A DNA stretch of 13,280 bases from Gammaproteobacteria bacterium (GCA_011051475.1 DRLE01000001.1:1-13280); one strand, 5' to 3'. Positions 1 to 6,681 are shown, numbered from the stretch's first letter. Notes: generated by a model from the letters alone, not told the origin. A program made the numbers and translations.

Positions 1-314
1 ACCAGGCCATCGCCATTACCATTGGCAATCAGGCCATTGGGATCGGGAAGATTAACCGTTGCCTGGGTGTAGTCACCCGGAAACGCCCGGTAGCGGTCCT
101 GGAAACTGAACCAGGCGGCGGTAACGCCATCGACGGAATTGTTCAACGCTCTAACCCTGGCGGTGTTAATCAGCTCCTGGCCTTTCAGTACGCCCCCCAG
201 CAGCAAACCGATAATAACCAGTACGATGGCAATTTCAATCAGGGTAAAACCCTTCTGCCGCTTGCCCTGTCCCTGTATGGCAGAAATGGTTTTTGTATTC
301 AATATCTTAGTCAT
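1..314 (-). CDS. Type IV pilin precursor, 5' part (runs off the left window edge)
   Basis: Structural pilin (prepilin), cleaved and N-methylated at the inner membrane and then built into a pilus. The reading frame starts with ATG at 314-312 and stays open for 104 codons to the window edge. A 22-residue basic leader ends in K-G, followed by FTLIEIAIVLVIIGLLLGG, the class III prepilin cleavage motif with the conserved Glu at mature position 5 (residue 27). The helix continues as LKGQELINTARVRALNN, then a Trp/Phe/Tyr-rich stretch and FPGDY, as in many major-pilin-like proteins. An SD-like AGGTG lies just upstream of the ATG. It has its own sigma-54 type promoter, unlike the minor pilins of the operon at 4030-6335, which suggests a highly regulated major subunit. 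Whether it is the major pilin of that machine is inference. The C-terminal part is outside the window. Confidence 0.93.
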   Translation of the reverse strand, partial: MTKILNTKTISAIQGQGKRQKGFTLIEIAIVLVIIGLLLGGVLKGQELINTARVRALNNSVDGVTAAWFSFQDRYRAFPGDYTQATVNLPDPNGLIANGNGDGL

Positions 315-357
315 AACACCTGTCTCGAGATTAATTGCATTATTATTGTTTTAATAC

Positions 358-373
358 AGCAATTACTATACCA
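358..373 (-). promoter_or_regulatory. Candidate sigma-54 (RpoN) -24/-12 promoter of the pilin gene
   Basis: On the minus strand the sequence reads TGGTATAGTAATTGCT. It has the invariant GG (372-371) and GC (360-359) separated by exactly 10 bases, and the TGG-N8-TTGCT layout matches the consensus TGGCAC-N5-TTGCW except at two positions of the -24 half. The start point would fall near 347, giving a leader of about 33 nt to the pilin ATG. Sigma-54 promoters driving pilin genes through PilS/PilR-type regulators are well established. The assignment here rests on sequence only. Confidence 0.72.
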
Positions 374-427
374 ACCTTATATAGCCCATAAAATGTGGCT
401 TTGCAGTAAATATACCCTCTTTTTACC

Positions 428-439
428 ACAAATATTTGT
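428..439. promoter_or_regulatory. Perfect 12-bp palindrome, possible enhancer-protein site upstream of the pilin promoter
   Basis: ACAAATATTTGT is a perfect palindrome located directly after the stop codon of the TPR-like gene. Its centre is about 85 bases upstream of the expected sigma-54 start point, the distance at which sigma-54 activators such as PilR usually bind. It is AT-rich and has no U-tract arrangement typical of a terminator. Short AT-rich palindromes also occur by chance, so the role is inferred. Confidence 0.3.
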
Positions 440-1183
440 CTATTTTTCAACAGTTTGACGTTTTTTTAACGATTTTTTCTCAAGCTCGGTAATTTTATTC
501 GTTAAAAACTTCAATTCATACGGATCGCTGATTTCGCCACTGTCGATCAGGGCGCCGGTCAGTATTCTGGCCGCTTCCAGCTGGCCCATATCCTCCAGCA
601 CGATAATTTTCATATCCCTGGCCCAGTAGGGCACCTTGCTGCCCCTGCTGGCCAGTGCGTCGGCGTACTTCAGGGCCAGCGCGGGGTCCCTCAATTCATG
701 TTTTGCGGTAATCACCGCATGGGCCAGCCAACGCCAGTAGCGGTCCGGATCTTTATTAAACCGCGTATAGATATACTCCATCATAACACGTTGTTTTTCA
801 GGATTCCTTATACTGCCGTAAACCCGTGCCGCCAGCAGCAGCGGGTACTGCCCGCGCGGATCCAGTTCCAGAATAACATCCAGCCATTGTGTCAGCCGAT
901 GGTAATCAAGCTGGTTAAACGACAGACTGACACCCGGCTGATCATCAAATGCCTGCAGCCAGAGATCCAGGTACCGTCCGGCGGCGACCGGCTCACCCAG
1001 TGACGCCATAATATAGGCCCGCACCGGCAATGGCGGCGGCAGGTCTTTCGCCCGTGCTTCCAGCGGCGGTTGCAGGCCATGCCATACCAGCTGCAGACAA
1101 AGCGCCAGCAGCAGACACAGCCTGATCAGCGCAGGCACATCGCTTACAGGACGCTCACGATGAAAAATAAAATCAGGGTTCAT
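440..1183 (-). CDS. Membrane-anchored TPR-like protein of unknown function
   Basis: The protein has 247 residues. After a short N-terminal part there is one hydrophobic helix (about residues 18-37, ALIRLCLLLALCLQLVWHGL), either an uncleaved signal anchor or a signal peptide. The rest is predicted largely helical with TPR-like hairpins: a stretch around LDVILELDPRGQYPLLLAARVYG, a WLAHA segment, and helices ending in a lysine-rich C terminus. I recognise no catalytic motif. It lies downstream of the ABC-2 permease in the same orientation, separated from it by a 159-bp palindromic element. It is followed by the sigma-54 pilin promoter. It may have been co-transcribed with the permease before the element inserted. 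A helical scaffold or chaperone-like role is a guess; I do not recognise a named family. Confidence 0.8.
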   Translation of the reverse strand: MNPDFIFHRERPVSDVPALIRLCLLLALCLQLVWHGLQPPLEARAKDLPPPLPVRAYIMASLGEPVAAGRYLDLWLQAFDDQPGVSLSFNQLDYHRLTQWLDVILELDPRGQYPLLLAARVYGSIRNPEKQRVMMEYIYTRFNKDPDRYWRWLAHAVITAKHELRDPALALKYADALASRGSKVPYWARDMKIIVLEDMGQLEAARILTGALIDSGEISDPYELKFLTNKITELEKKSLKKRQTVEK

Positions 1184-1198
1184 GGCTGCCGGACCCTA

Positions 1199-1357
1199 GG
1201 GAACCTCTGAATAACTCTGAAATCGCATATTGTGTACAGCTTATGCGATAACGGCGTTAAAGTTCTTGCAAATAGCTGGCTATTCGCTGCAAACTTTGCC
1301 TTGTTCTCACATAAGCTGTACACAATCTGCTTCATTCAGAGTTACTCAGAGGTTCCC
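1199..1357. repeat. 159-bp full-length palindrome, MITE-like non-coding element
   Basis: The two halves are inverted copies over almost the full length. Both ends read GGGAACCTCTGA(A/G)TAACTC inward, both arms contain TTGTGTACAGCTTATG, and the innermost bases AATAGC-TG-GCTATT meet at 1277-1278, the exact centre. Left and right ends are flanked by TA (1197-1198 and 1358-1359), compatible with a TA target duplication. There is no open reading frame. It fits a miniature inverted-repeat transposable element mobilised by a transposase elsewhere; I cannot name the parent IS family. The right end abuts the ABC permease gene: the last base of the element and the flanking TA form its TAG stop codon. 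As RNA it would fold into a very long hairpin between the permease and TPR genes. Confidence 0.85.
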
Positions 1358-2127
1358 TAAAAGTTCTTCCGGTAGAAATCGAAAAGCGCAATAAACGCCA
1401 GCAGGCACAGGTAGACCAGGGTCTGGCCAAGCAACGGCAGCAAGGCTGACCAGTCGGCCGTATTGTAGGCAAGCCACTCGCTGCGGGTAAAGCGGTGCAG
1501 ATCGGGTAACAGCCAGGTCAGCAGTTCAATAAAGCCGTCCATAAACTTCTGCGCGGCACTGTCGTGCGCGATTATGGGTGACTGTGATATCAGGAAGATG
1601 GTGCCAACAATCCGGGCTGCGCCATAAAACACAAATACCGCAGCCAGTGCGGCAGGCACCTGGCTGAAACTGAAAAGCATCACCAGAGCAAGGGCAACAA
1701 CCAGCAACAGCTCCAGAAACAATGAAGCCGCCCACACCAGCAGGGCCTGTGTATCGGCATAAAACAGCAGCAGACCGGCAAAAATCAGGCAGACCAGCAG
1801 GGCAATAACGCTATAGCCTGCCAGCTTGCCCAGGTAATAGCTGGCACGATGCACGGGCATGGCCAGGATCATTTCCAGGGTTTTATCGTGCAGCTCCCTG
1901 ACCGTACCGGAAACCACGAACAGGGCCACGACAAGCACCGCGCTGATCCGCAGAAAGGCCGCCAGCAGCGCCACCTGGGTGAGGCGGTGTTCGGTAATGG
2001 TAAGCTCACCGATAAACTCGATCAGCACAAAAGCGGTGCCGGCCAGCAGCAGGCAAAGCAGCAGCAGGCGATTACGCATGGATTCCATGACGGTATAACG
2101 GGCAATGGCTGGAATAGGTGAGGGCAT
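1357..2127 (-). CDS. ABC-2 type exporter permease subunit
   Basis: The protein has 256 residues and is rich in hydrophobic helices. TM segments are at about residues 18-37, 50-73, 103-126, 131-153, 157-178 and 232-250. Family marks are the N-terminal IARYTVMESMRNR amphipathic helix and the cytoplasmic loop SGTVRELHDKTLEMILAMP before the second pair of helices, as in NosY/ABC-2 permeases. It ends in FDFYRKNF, a normal-looking C terminus for the family. It would form the membrane channel of an ATP-driven exporter, but no ATP-binding subunit gene is in the window: upstream is a repeat and a divergent kinase gene. The first ATG keeps the conserved N-terminal helix. I see no good ribosome site, and a TATAAT lies only 15 bases upstream. 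The substrate is unknown. Confidence 0.85.
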   Translation of the reverse strand: MPSPIPAIARYTVMESMRNRLLLLCLLLAGTAFVLIEFIGELTITEHRLTQVALLAAFLRISAVLVVALFVVSGTVRELHDKTLEMILAMPVHRASYYLGKLAGYSVIALLVCLIFAGLLLFYADTQALLVWAASLFLELLLVVALALVMLFSFSQVPAALAAVFVFYGAARIVGTIFLISQSPIIAHDSAAQKFMDGFIELLTWLLPDLHRFTRSEWLAYNTADWSALLPLLGQTLVYLCLLAFIALFDFYRKNF

Positions 2128-2142
2128 GGGCTTTTATTTATG

Positions 2143-2172
2143 ATTATAGCGGAAGAAAAGAATAGTTGGCAG
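2143..2172 (-). promoter_or_regulatory. Weak candidate sigma-70 promoter for the ABC permease
   Basis: On the minus strand there is a perfect TATAAT (2148-2143). An 18-base spacer separates it from CTGCCA (2172-2167), which matches four of six bases of the -35 consensus. The -35 hexamer overlaps the first bases of the adjacent inverted repeat, so the insertion may have contributed it. Transcription would start within about 10 bases of the ATG, giving a nearly leaderless message, which lowers confidence. Confidence 0.3.
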
Positions 2173-2272
2173 TTGGCAATCAGCGACCGGGGTCGGAGTC
2201 AATTTGCTCGGAACACGTGAAATTAACATTAACGCGCGGCAAATTGACTCCGACCCCGGTCGCTGCCAACTT
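2171..2272. repeat. Inverted repeat with RAYT/REP-like motif in the divergent intergenic region
   Basis: Two arms, 2171-2206 and 2239-2272, are inverted copies. Each contains GCGACCGGGGTCGGAGTC followed by AATTTGC, and AGTTGGCA at the outer end; the left arm carries four extra bases (ATCA at 2179-2182). They enclose a 32-nt loop. The GGGGTCGGAGTCAATTT core is, from memory, a motif frequently found at the ends of REP-associated tyrosine transposase (IS200-like) genes and their non-autonomous derivatives. No transposase is present here. The element fills most of the 193-base gap between the permease and the kinase gene and lies across or next to their promoters. Confidence 0.75.
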
Positions 2273-2320
2273 AAAACTTCGCTTCTATGTTCTACACTCC
2301 CTAATACACGGAACAAATAA

Positions 2321-3997
2321 ATGAATCTGAATCAAATCATCCTGAAAAACGAACACCGCCTGCTGGCACTGATGCTGTTCTGCCTGCTGGCAGCGACCTG
2401 GCCGGGCAACAACCCGCAGATCAGCCAGGTCTTTATGATTGCGCATTTCGGTTTTTTCCTGCTCTGGCAGCCGGTGATCAAACAGCAGCAGAACTTCAGC
2501 ATTGCCCAGACCATCGCCCTGATCTGCCTTATCTTCGCCTTTATCTACTGGTTCAACCCCTGGCTTAACGCCTTCTGGTACCTGCTGCTGCTTAGCCTGC
2601 TGAGCGGGCGGATTTTCGCCCGCGGCATGAACCGTGTCGCTTACGGCATTGCCGTCATTACACTGTTTCTGCAACTGGTGCTGGTCACCATCCCCGGCCT
2701 GTTTCACCTGTCGGCGCTGTCGTCCCTGTTTCAGCAGCCCTTCAGCATCTTTATACGCCTGTTCCCGCTTGTGCTACTGGTGCTGCCTGCCAGGGAACCG
2801 GCACCGCAAACCGTTGATTTCGTTCGCGGCTTTCTTTTTGTCCTGCTGCTGATCTTTTTGCTGATGGGCAGCGCCCTGATCAGCCTGGTAACAAGGCAGC
2901 CCTATCTGCAATCACTGATTATCAGTATTATGCTGCTTGGCGCCTTCCTGCTGCTGGCCGGTTTTCTATGGTCACCGCGTGGTGGTTTTTCCGGCTTTGC
3001 CAAGCTCTGGGAGAAATACCTGCTGAACCTCGGCGGCCCGTTTGAAGAATGGATTCTGCATGTTGATTCACTGGCTGCCAATACTTCACTGTCGCCCGAC
3101 AAGTTTCTTTCCGCCACCTCACGCTACCTGCTGCAACAACACTGGGTGGCCGGCATGACGACGAAAACCGGTAACGAACGCGTAACAGAAGGCAGGCAGA
3201 CAGCCAACCAGGTCGCTATCAATAACGAGCAGCTCGAACTGACCCTGTACACCTATACTCCGGTCGGCCCGGTTCTGCTGCTGCACGCCAAACTGTTACT
3301 GAACGTACTGGCGTTTTACTACCGTGCCAAGCTGCAGGAGCAGATGCTTATCCGCCAGGCACATATGCGCGCCATCTATGAAACCGGCTCGAAGCTGACC
3401 CATGACGTGAAAAACATTCTGCAGTCAACGCAGACCATGACCCAGATTATCAATGATAACGATGCCTCGAAGGAAGAAATACTGGGCATTCTGAAAAAAC
3501 AGATGCCGATACTGACCCAGCGCCTGAATACCACACTGGAAAAACTGCGTATCCCCGCCAGTAACGACCTTGAGCCGGAGCCTGTCACCGACTCCCTGTT
3601 TAACTGGTGGAACCAGCTGCAACAGCGCTATACGGGCCGGCACATCAATTTCTCAGCCGATATTCAGCAGGACCGGGAAATTCCCATCGATGTGTTTACC
3701 ACGGTTATTGAAAACCTTCTCGACAATGCCAGAAGCAAGCGCAGCCGTGAACCGGGTCTGGAAATTTTTATCGCCCTGTCCGACGCGGATGGACGCCTGC
3801 AGCTGTCTGTTGTGGATACCGGAAGTCCGGTTGAGGCCGATATTGCCCGACGCCTGTTCCAGGAGGTGGTTTCATCGCATGACGGTTTCGGTATCGGCCT
3901 GTACCAGTGCCATGAGCTGGCCCGCAAATTCGGCTATCGCCTGACACTGGCAGAAAACGAGCCTGGCAAGGTCCGCTTTCTGCTAAAGCAGATCTGA
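2321..3997 (+). CDS. Orphan membrane sensor histidine kinase (8 TM, GAF-like region, HisKA/HATPase)
   Basis: The protein has 558 residues. Eight hydrophobic segments lie within about residues 14-217. A soluble stretch (about 220-345) has the length and pattern of a degenerate GAF domain. The kinase core follows: phospho-acceptor H361 in the H-box KLTHDVKNILQS, N-box VIENLLDNAR (N465, N469), a G1 box reading VDTGSPV (D499, G501) and a G2 box GFGIGLYQ (522-529). The HDVKN H-box resembles that of PrsK-type kinases with long membrane N termini. The G1 box lacks the second glycine of DxGxG (Pro503 instead). No response regulator adjoins it: the gene converges on the pilus operon with 32 bases between stop codons. 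Only a weak GGAA precedes the ATG. It could act on a sigma-54 activator controlling the pilin gene, but nothing in the sequence proves this. Confidence 0.9.
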   Translation: MNLNQIILKNEHRLLALMLFCLLAATWPGNNPQISQVFMIAHFGFFLLWQPVIKQQQNFSIAQTIALICLIFAFIYWFNPWLNAFWYLLLLSLLSGRIFARGMNRVAYGIAVITLFLQLVLVTIPGLFHLSALSSLFQQPFSIFIRLFPLVLLVLPAREPAPQTVDFVRGFLFVLLLIFLLMGSALISLVTRQPYLQSLIISIMLLGAFLLLAGFLWSPRGGFSGFAKLWEKYLLNLGGPFEEWILHVDSLAANTSLSPDKFLSATSRYLLQQHWVAGMTTKTGNERVTEGRQTANQVAINNEQLELTLYTYTPVGPVLLLHAKLLLNVLAFYYRAKLQEQMLIRQAHMRAIYETGSKLTHDVKNILQSTQTMTQIINDNDASKEEILGILKKQMPILTQRLNTTLEKLRIPASNDLEPEPVTDSLFNWWNQLQQRYTGRHINFSADIQQDREIPIDVFTTVIENLLDNARSKRSREPGLEIFIALSDADGRLQLSVVDTGSPVEADIARRLFQEVVSSHDGFGIGLYQCHELARKFGYRLTLAENEPGKVRFLLKQI

Positions 3998-4029
3998 GCC
4001 CTGCCGTTGAGGACAACCCGAAAAGAAAT

Positions 4030-4752
4030 CTATGGCAACTTGCCGGCCTCGACCATGGCCGCCTTGAGCTCAAATGAATTGATCCAGAAAACGATATCGT
4101 CATAGACACCGCCTGCGGACGCCCCGCCTTCCTCGGTCGGTCCGCGCGCCATGAAAACAAGATTGGCATCGGTATTATCCACTTCATCGATATTCGCAGC
4201 GGGCACTGCCGGGCGGTTGACGTTTTCAACACTGACCGCGCCAAAACCGTTTTTACCGTGTGAATAGATAACGGCAACGGCATTTGTCACAATGGCCACA
4301 GGCAAATCGTTGGTCCGGGTGCGCACGGTCGCGATGCCATTACCTATGCCGTTATTGACCGTTGCAAGCGTAAAAGCGGCGGTGTATTGATTGCTTGCCC
4401 AGTAGCGGTAGCGGTTATCCCAGGCATCCGCATAGCCCAGACCCAGCGTTACCCAGGGCAGCACACCGACCGCAGCGCCAGCGGGGCAGTTTTCCACGCC
4501 GTCAGGCGGCACATCGGTATCCGGGCAGGGAAGACGGGGGGCTGCCTGTGAGAAAGCAAAGGCCATAAGAACCTTTTTAATATCGAGCAGTTCTTTTGCC
4601 GTATTGTCACGCCGCGTGGTATCGATGCGTTCGGCAAAAGTTCCGATAAAACTGCCTATCAGCAGGCCGACAATGACCATCACCACGGCGATCTCAACCA
4701 GGGTAAAACCCGACTGCGCACCTCTGCTACTGCATCGTGAATGCTTCAGCAT
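4030..4752 (-). CDS. Minor type IV pilin / pseudopilin with LPCPD-LPW domain
   Basis: The prepilin has 240 residues. A 15-residue leader ending SG is followed by FTLVEIAVVMVIVGLLIG, with Glu at mature position 5 (residue 20). The N-terminal helix runs to about residue 70. The globular part opens with LPCPD (C76), a second Cys (C89), GVLPW (96-100) and DAWDNRYRYW (109-118). These are typical of a group of minor pilins in which the cysteines probably form a disulfide. The start ATG overlaps the stop of the upstream pilin-like gene (7-base overlap), so the two are translationally coupled. It is the last gene of the operon in this direction; beyond it, 32 bases away, is the convergent kinase gene. 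It probably joins the larger neighbour in an initiating or tip complex (inference). Confidence 0.92.
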   Translation of the reverse strand: MLKHSRCSSRGAQSGFTLVEIAVVMVIVGLLIGSFIGTFAERIDTTRRDNTAKELLDIKKVLMAFAFSQAAPRLPCPDTDVPPDGVENCPAGAAVGVLPWVTLGLGYADAWDNRYRYWASNQYTAAFTLATVNNGIGNGIATVRTRTNDLPVAIVTNAVAVIYSHGKNGFGAVSVENVNRPAVPAANIDEVDNTDANLVFMARGPTEEGGASAGGVYDDIVFWINSFELKAAMVEAGKLP

Positions 4753-6335
4753 TGCGTCACCTCGACCAGGCCACCGCCCATACCGCCACCCATACCGCCA
4801 CCCATGCCTCCGCCGCCACCTGCTGGCGGCTTCAGGCAGAACATCCGGTCATTACTGGCTGCCGGGTTCGGCGAGTTATACTCACCATCACCGCCATTGT
4901 CGGGAAAATCCGCATCATTGCCATTCTCCAGATAGTTACTGATAATCGCCTTGTCGGCATTTGTTCTTGGCTGACTGGCATCGGGATAGGCGCTGCCAGC
5001 AAAAAACACGATGGCTGAATATTTTGTACCGTCGACTTCTACACAGTCCTTACCGCCACCGCAACCCGCCCCCCCTGCATTTGGCAGGGCAAAATCTTTC
5101 GAGACCGCGTAGAAAAAATGGTCCTTCCAGTTTTCCAGCAGTATGCGATGGGCGGCATTGTTGTCATTGAGGTTAACATTGATGGCGGCTGTGGTGGTCA
5201 GGTTAAGGTTTGAGCAGATCGCATTATCCAGCAGCCTGTCGAGCAGCGCATTGCCCAGTGCGGCATTGCTGTCATCCAGATGGAAGGGGAAACGACCGGC
5301 ATAGCCGGCGCCCGCATTCAATACATCACTGTAATTGTTCATTACCCGGTAATCACCGACATTCATCGGTGCCGGCCAGGGAAAGCGCCGGTTGGCATTG
5401 GCGTTGGCATATGCCGCCAGGCAAAGCGCAAGCGCCTCGGTTGCCTCATCCTGCAGCTGTGCCAGGTCACTGCGGCCCAGTATTGCCCGCCAGAGTTCTT
5501 CACGGCCGATCGCCACGACCTGGTCATTAAAGGGTACAGCCTGCTGGTCCGATACCAGTGCAGCATTAATAAAATCATCGACGCCGTCTGCAACATTGAG
5601 CAACTGGCTGTTGTTGATACCGGCGCTGCCTTCAAGATAGGCGACCTGATTGCCGTAATCCTGACCACACTGTGAAACCGCATTGAAATTGGCGCTGGCG
5701 CCGCGGTTCTGTCCCGCCAGCACGGCGCCCGGGGCAATGATCACCGCGGCAATATCGTCCCTGACAAACACGCCGTTTTCATCAAACAGGCGTAGCTGAC
5801 CGAGCGTATCCGGATTGATCAGACCCGAACTCATTTCACCCTTGTAACTGCCGCTGACCACATACCACAGGCAGCTGCCACTGCCGTCCTTGACCGGCGG
5901 CATATCCAGTGAACGCCAGGGCAGATAGCCCATGCGGTTGCGCCAGACAGGGCCACAGCTTAGGCCATCCTGGTTGCCTTCATTAGGATCCAGCTGGCCC
6001 GGCACGGCAACAAAACTCACTGCATCGGGGCAGGGAAGATAGGCAAATTCGCCCGCTCTGCCATTACCGTTCGTATCCGCATGGGTTTCCGCATAATGCA
6101 ACAGCGCCTGTTTTGCCTGCTTCAATGCCTGCTGTGTCTGCTCACGGTTCTGCACCTGGATATCAACCACCGATATACCTGAAAAATACAACGCCGACGC
6201 CATAATGGCGAGCGCAACGACCAGCATAAGCAGCACAATGCCCTGCTGCCGTTGTGCCCTGACCGCTTTATGCTGCCTGATTGTCTGCCTAGTGACCGTC
6301 AATGACTTTGCCTGTCTGCCTGTCCCAGGTTTCAC
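4746..6335 (-). CDS. Large PilX/GspK-like minor pilin with Gly-Met-rich C-terminal tail
   Basis: The protein has up to 529 residues. The pilin-like segment is QQG|IVLLMLVVALAIMASALYF (cleavage after G32), followed by an amphipathic helix (QNREQTQQALKQAKQALLHY). Mature position 5 is Met, not Glu, as in tip-type GspK/PilX-like subunits. The ectodomain has LPCPD (100-104), C127, GYLPW (136-140) and further cysteines, so it shares the LPCPD...LPW layout with the next gene. It ends in a GGGMGGGMGGG tract and a terminal Cys. The listed start is GTG at 6335, which overlaps the upstream gene by 47 bases and gives a 32-residue leader. A TTG at 6302 (21-residue leader) has a better placed AGG and is equally plausible. 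The size and the tail suggest a tip or adhesin-like subunit (inference). Confidence 0.88.
   Translation of the reverse strand: MKPGTGRQAKSLTVTRQTIRQHKAVRAQRQQGIVLLMLVVALAIMASALYFSGISVVDIQVQNREQTQQALKQAKQALLHYAETHADTNGNGRAGEFAYLPCPDAVSFVAVPGQLDPNEGNQDGLSCGPVWRNRMGYLPWRSLDMPPVKDGSGSCLWYVVSGSYKGEMSSGLINPDTLGQLRLFDENGVFVRDDIAAVIIAPGAVLAGQNRGASANFNAVSQCGQDYGNQVAYLEGSAGINNSQLLNVADGVDDFINAALVSDQQAVPFNDQVVAIGREELWRAILGRSDLAQLQDEATEALALCLAAYANANANRRFPWPAPMNVGDYRVMNNYSDVLNAGAGYAGRFPFHLDDSNAALGNALLDRLLDNAICSNLNLTTTAAINVNLNDNNAAHRILLENWKDHFFYAVSKDFALPNAGGAGCGGGKDCVEVDGTKYSAIVFFAGSAYPDASQPRTNADKAIISNYLENGNDADFPDNGGDGEYNSPNPAASNDRMFCLKPPAGGGGGMGGGMGGGMGGGLVEVTQC
4771..4820 (-). repeat. 12-bp tandem repeat coding Gly-Gly-Gly-Met units
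   Basis: About four near-identical 12-base units (CCGCCACCCATA on the plus strand and variants) encode the GGGM repeats at the C terminus of the large minor pilin. Such a short in-frame tandem array can change copy number by slippage without breaking the frame, altering only tail length. Confidence 0.8.
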
Positions 6336-6681
6336 CCGGTTTCAGTTTTCTGCTTTTGCCATCGCTGCTGATAATAACGCTTTTGTTCCTGCCGACCGAA
6401 TGCGGATTGACCCTGATATTGTCCACCGTATTGCCCCTGAGCGTGCTCTTGCCATTGACCCACACCACGCTTTTACCGTTGCTGCGGGTCACATAACCTT
6501 CCACGGTCACTTTTTTTACCGGTTTGCCACCGGATTTGCCCGAGCGCAGTGCATCGATATAGTCACGTTCTTTCTTGTCGGTAAACAGGGTTTTCAGCTG
6601 CTGCTCGTCATAATCGCCAGCCACAGCCACGGTGGGCAGCAGCATGGCAAGCAGTAAAAGTATCGTCCGCTTCTGCATCAT
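6289..6681 (-). CDS. Small periplasmic pilus-biogenesis protein, MshK/GspB-like
   Basis: The protein has 130 residues. Residues 1-21 form a clear Sec signal peptide (basic MMQKR, then a leucine-rich core, cleavage after AVA). The mature part starts with a helix FTDKKERDYIDALRSG. A predicted beta domain follows, with VEGYVTRSNGKSVVWVNG and a late KLKPGETWDRQTGKV. A YVxRSxGKxxVWVNG plus LKPGexwd pattern is typical of small MshK-like/GspB-like periplasmic proteins, which help connect the inner-membrane alignment complex with the secretin. Its start overlaps the MshJ-like stop by one base (TGATG), so the two are translationally coupled; its 3' end lies under the start of the large minor pilin. 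Two consecutive ATG codons exist (6681 and 6678) and cannot be told apart. Confidence 0.75.
   Translation of the reverse strand: MMQKRTILLLLAMLLPTVAVAGDYDEQQLKTLFTDKKERDYIDALRSGKSGGKPVKKVTVEGYVTRSNGKSVVWVNGKSTLRGNTVDNIRVNPHSVGRNKSVIISSDGKSRKLKPGETWDRQTGKVIDGH

Noticed and set aside
2285..2707. Minus-strand open frame of 140 codons under the kinase N terminus
   Set aside because: Antisense of leucine-rich TM codons gives the Gln-rich translation; no homology recognised.
4006..4017. Small hairpin GTTG-AGGA-CAAC between the convergent kinase and pilin genes, considered as terminator
   Set aside because: Only a four-base stem and no T-tract on either strand; not enough for an intrinsic terminator.
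3768..4283. Minus-strand open frame of 171 codons across the ends of kinase and minor pilin genes
   Set aside because: Overlaps two well-supported genes, is Arg/Pro/Ser-rich and has no recognisable domain.
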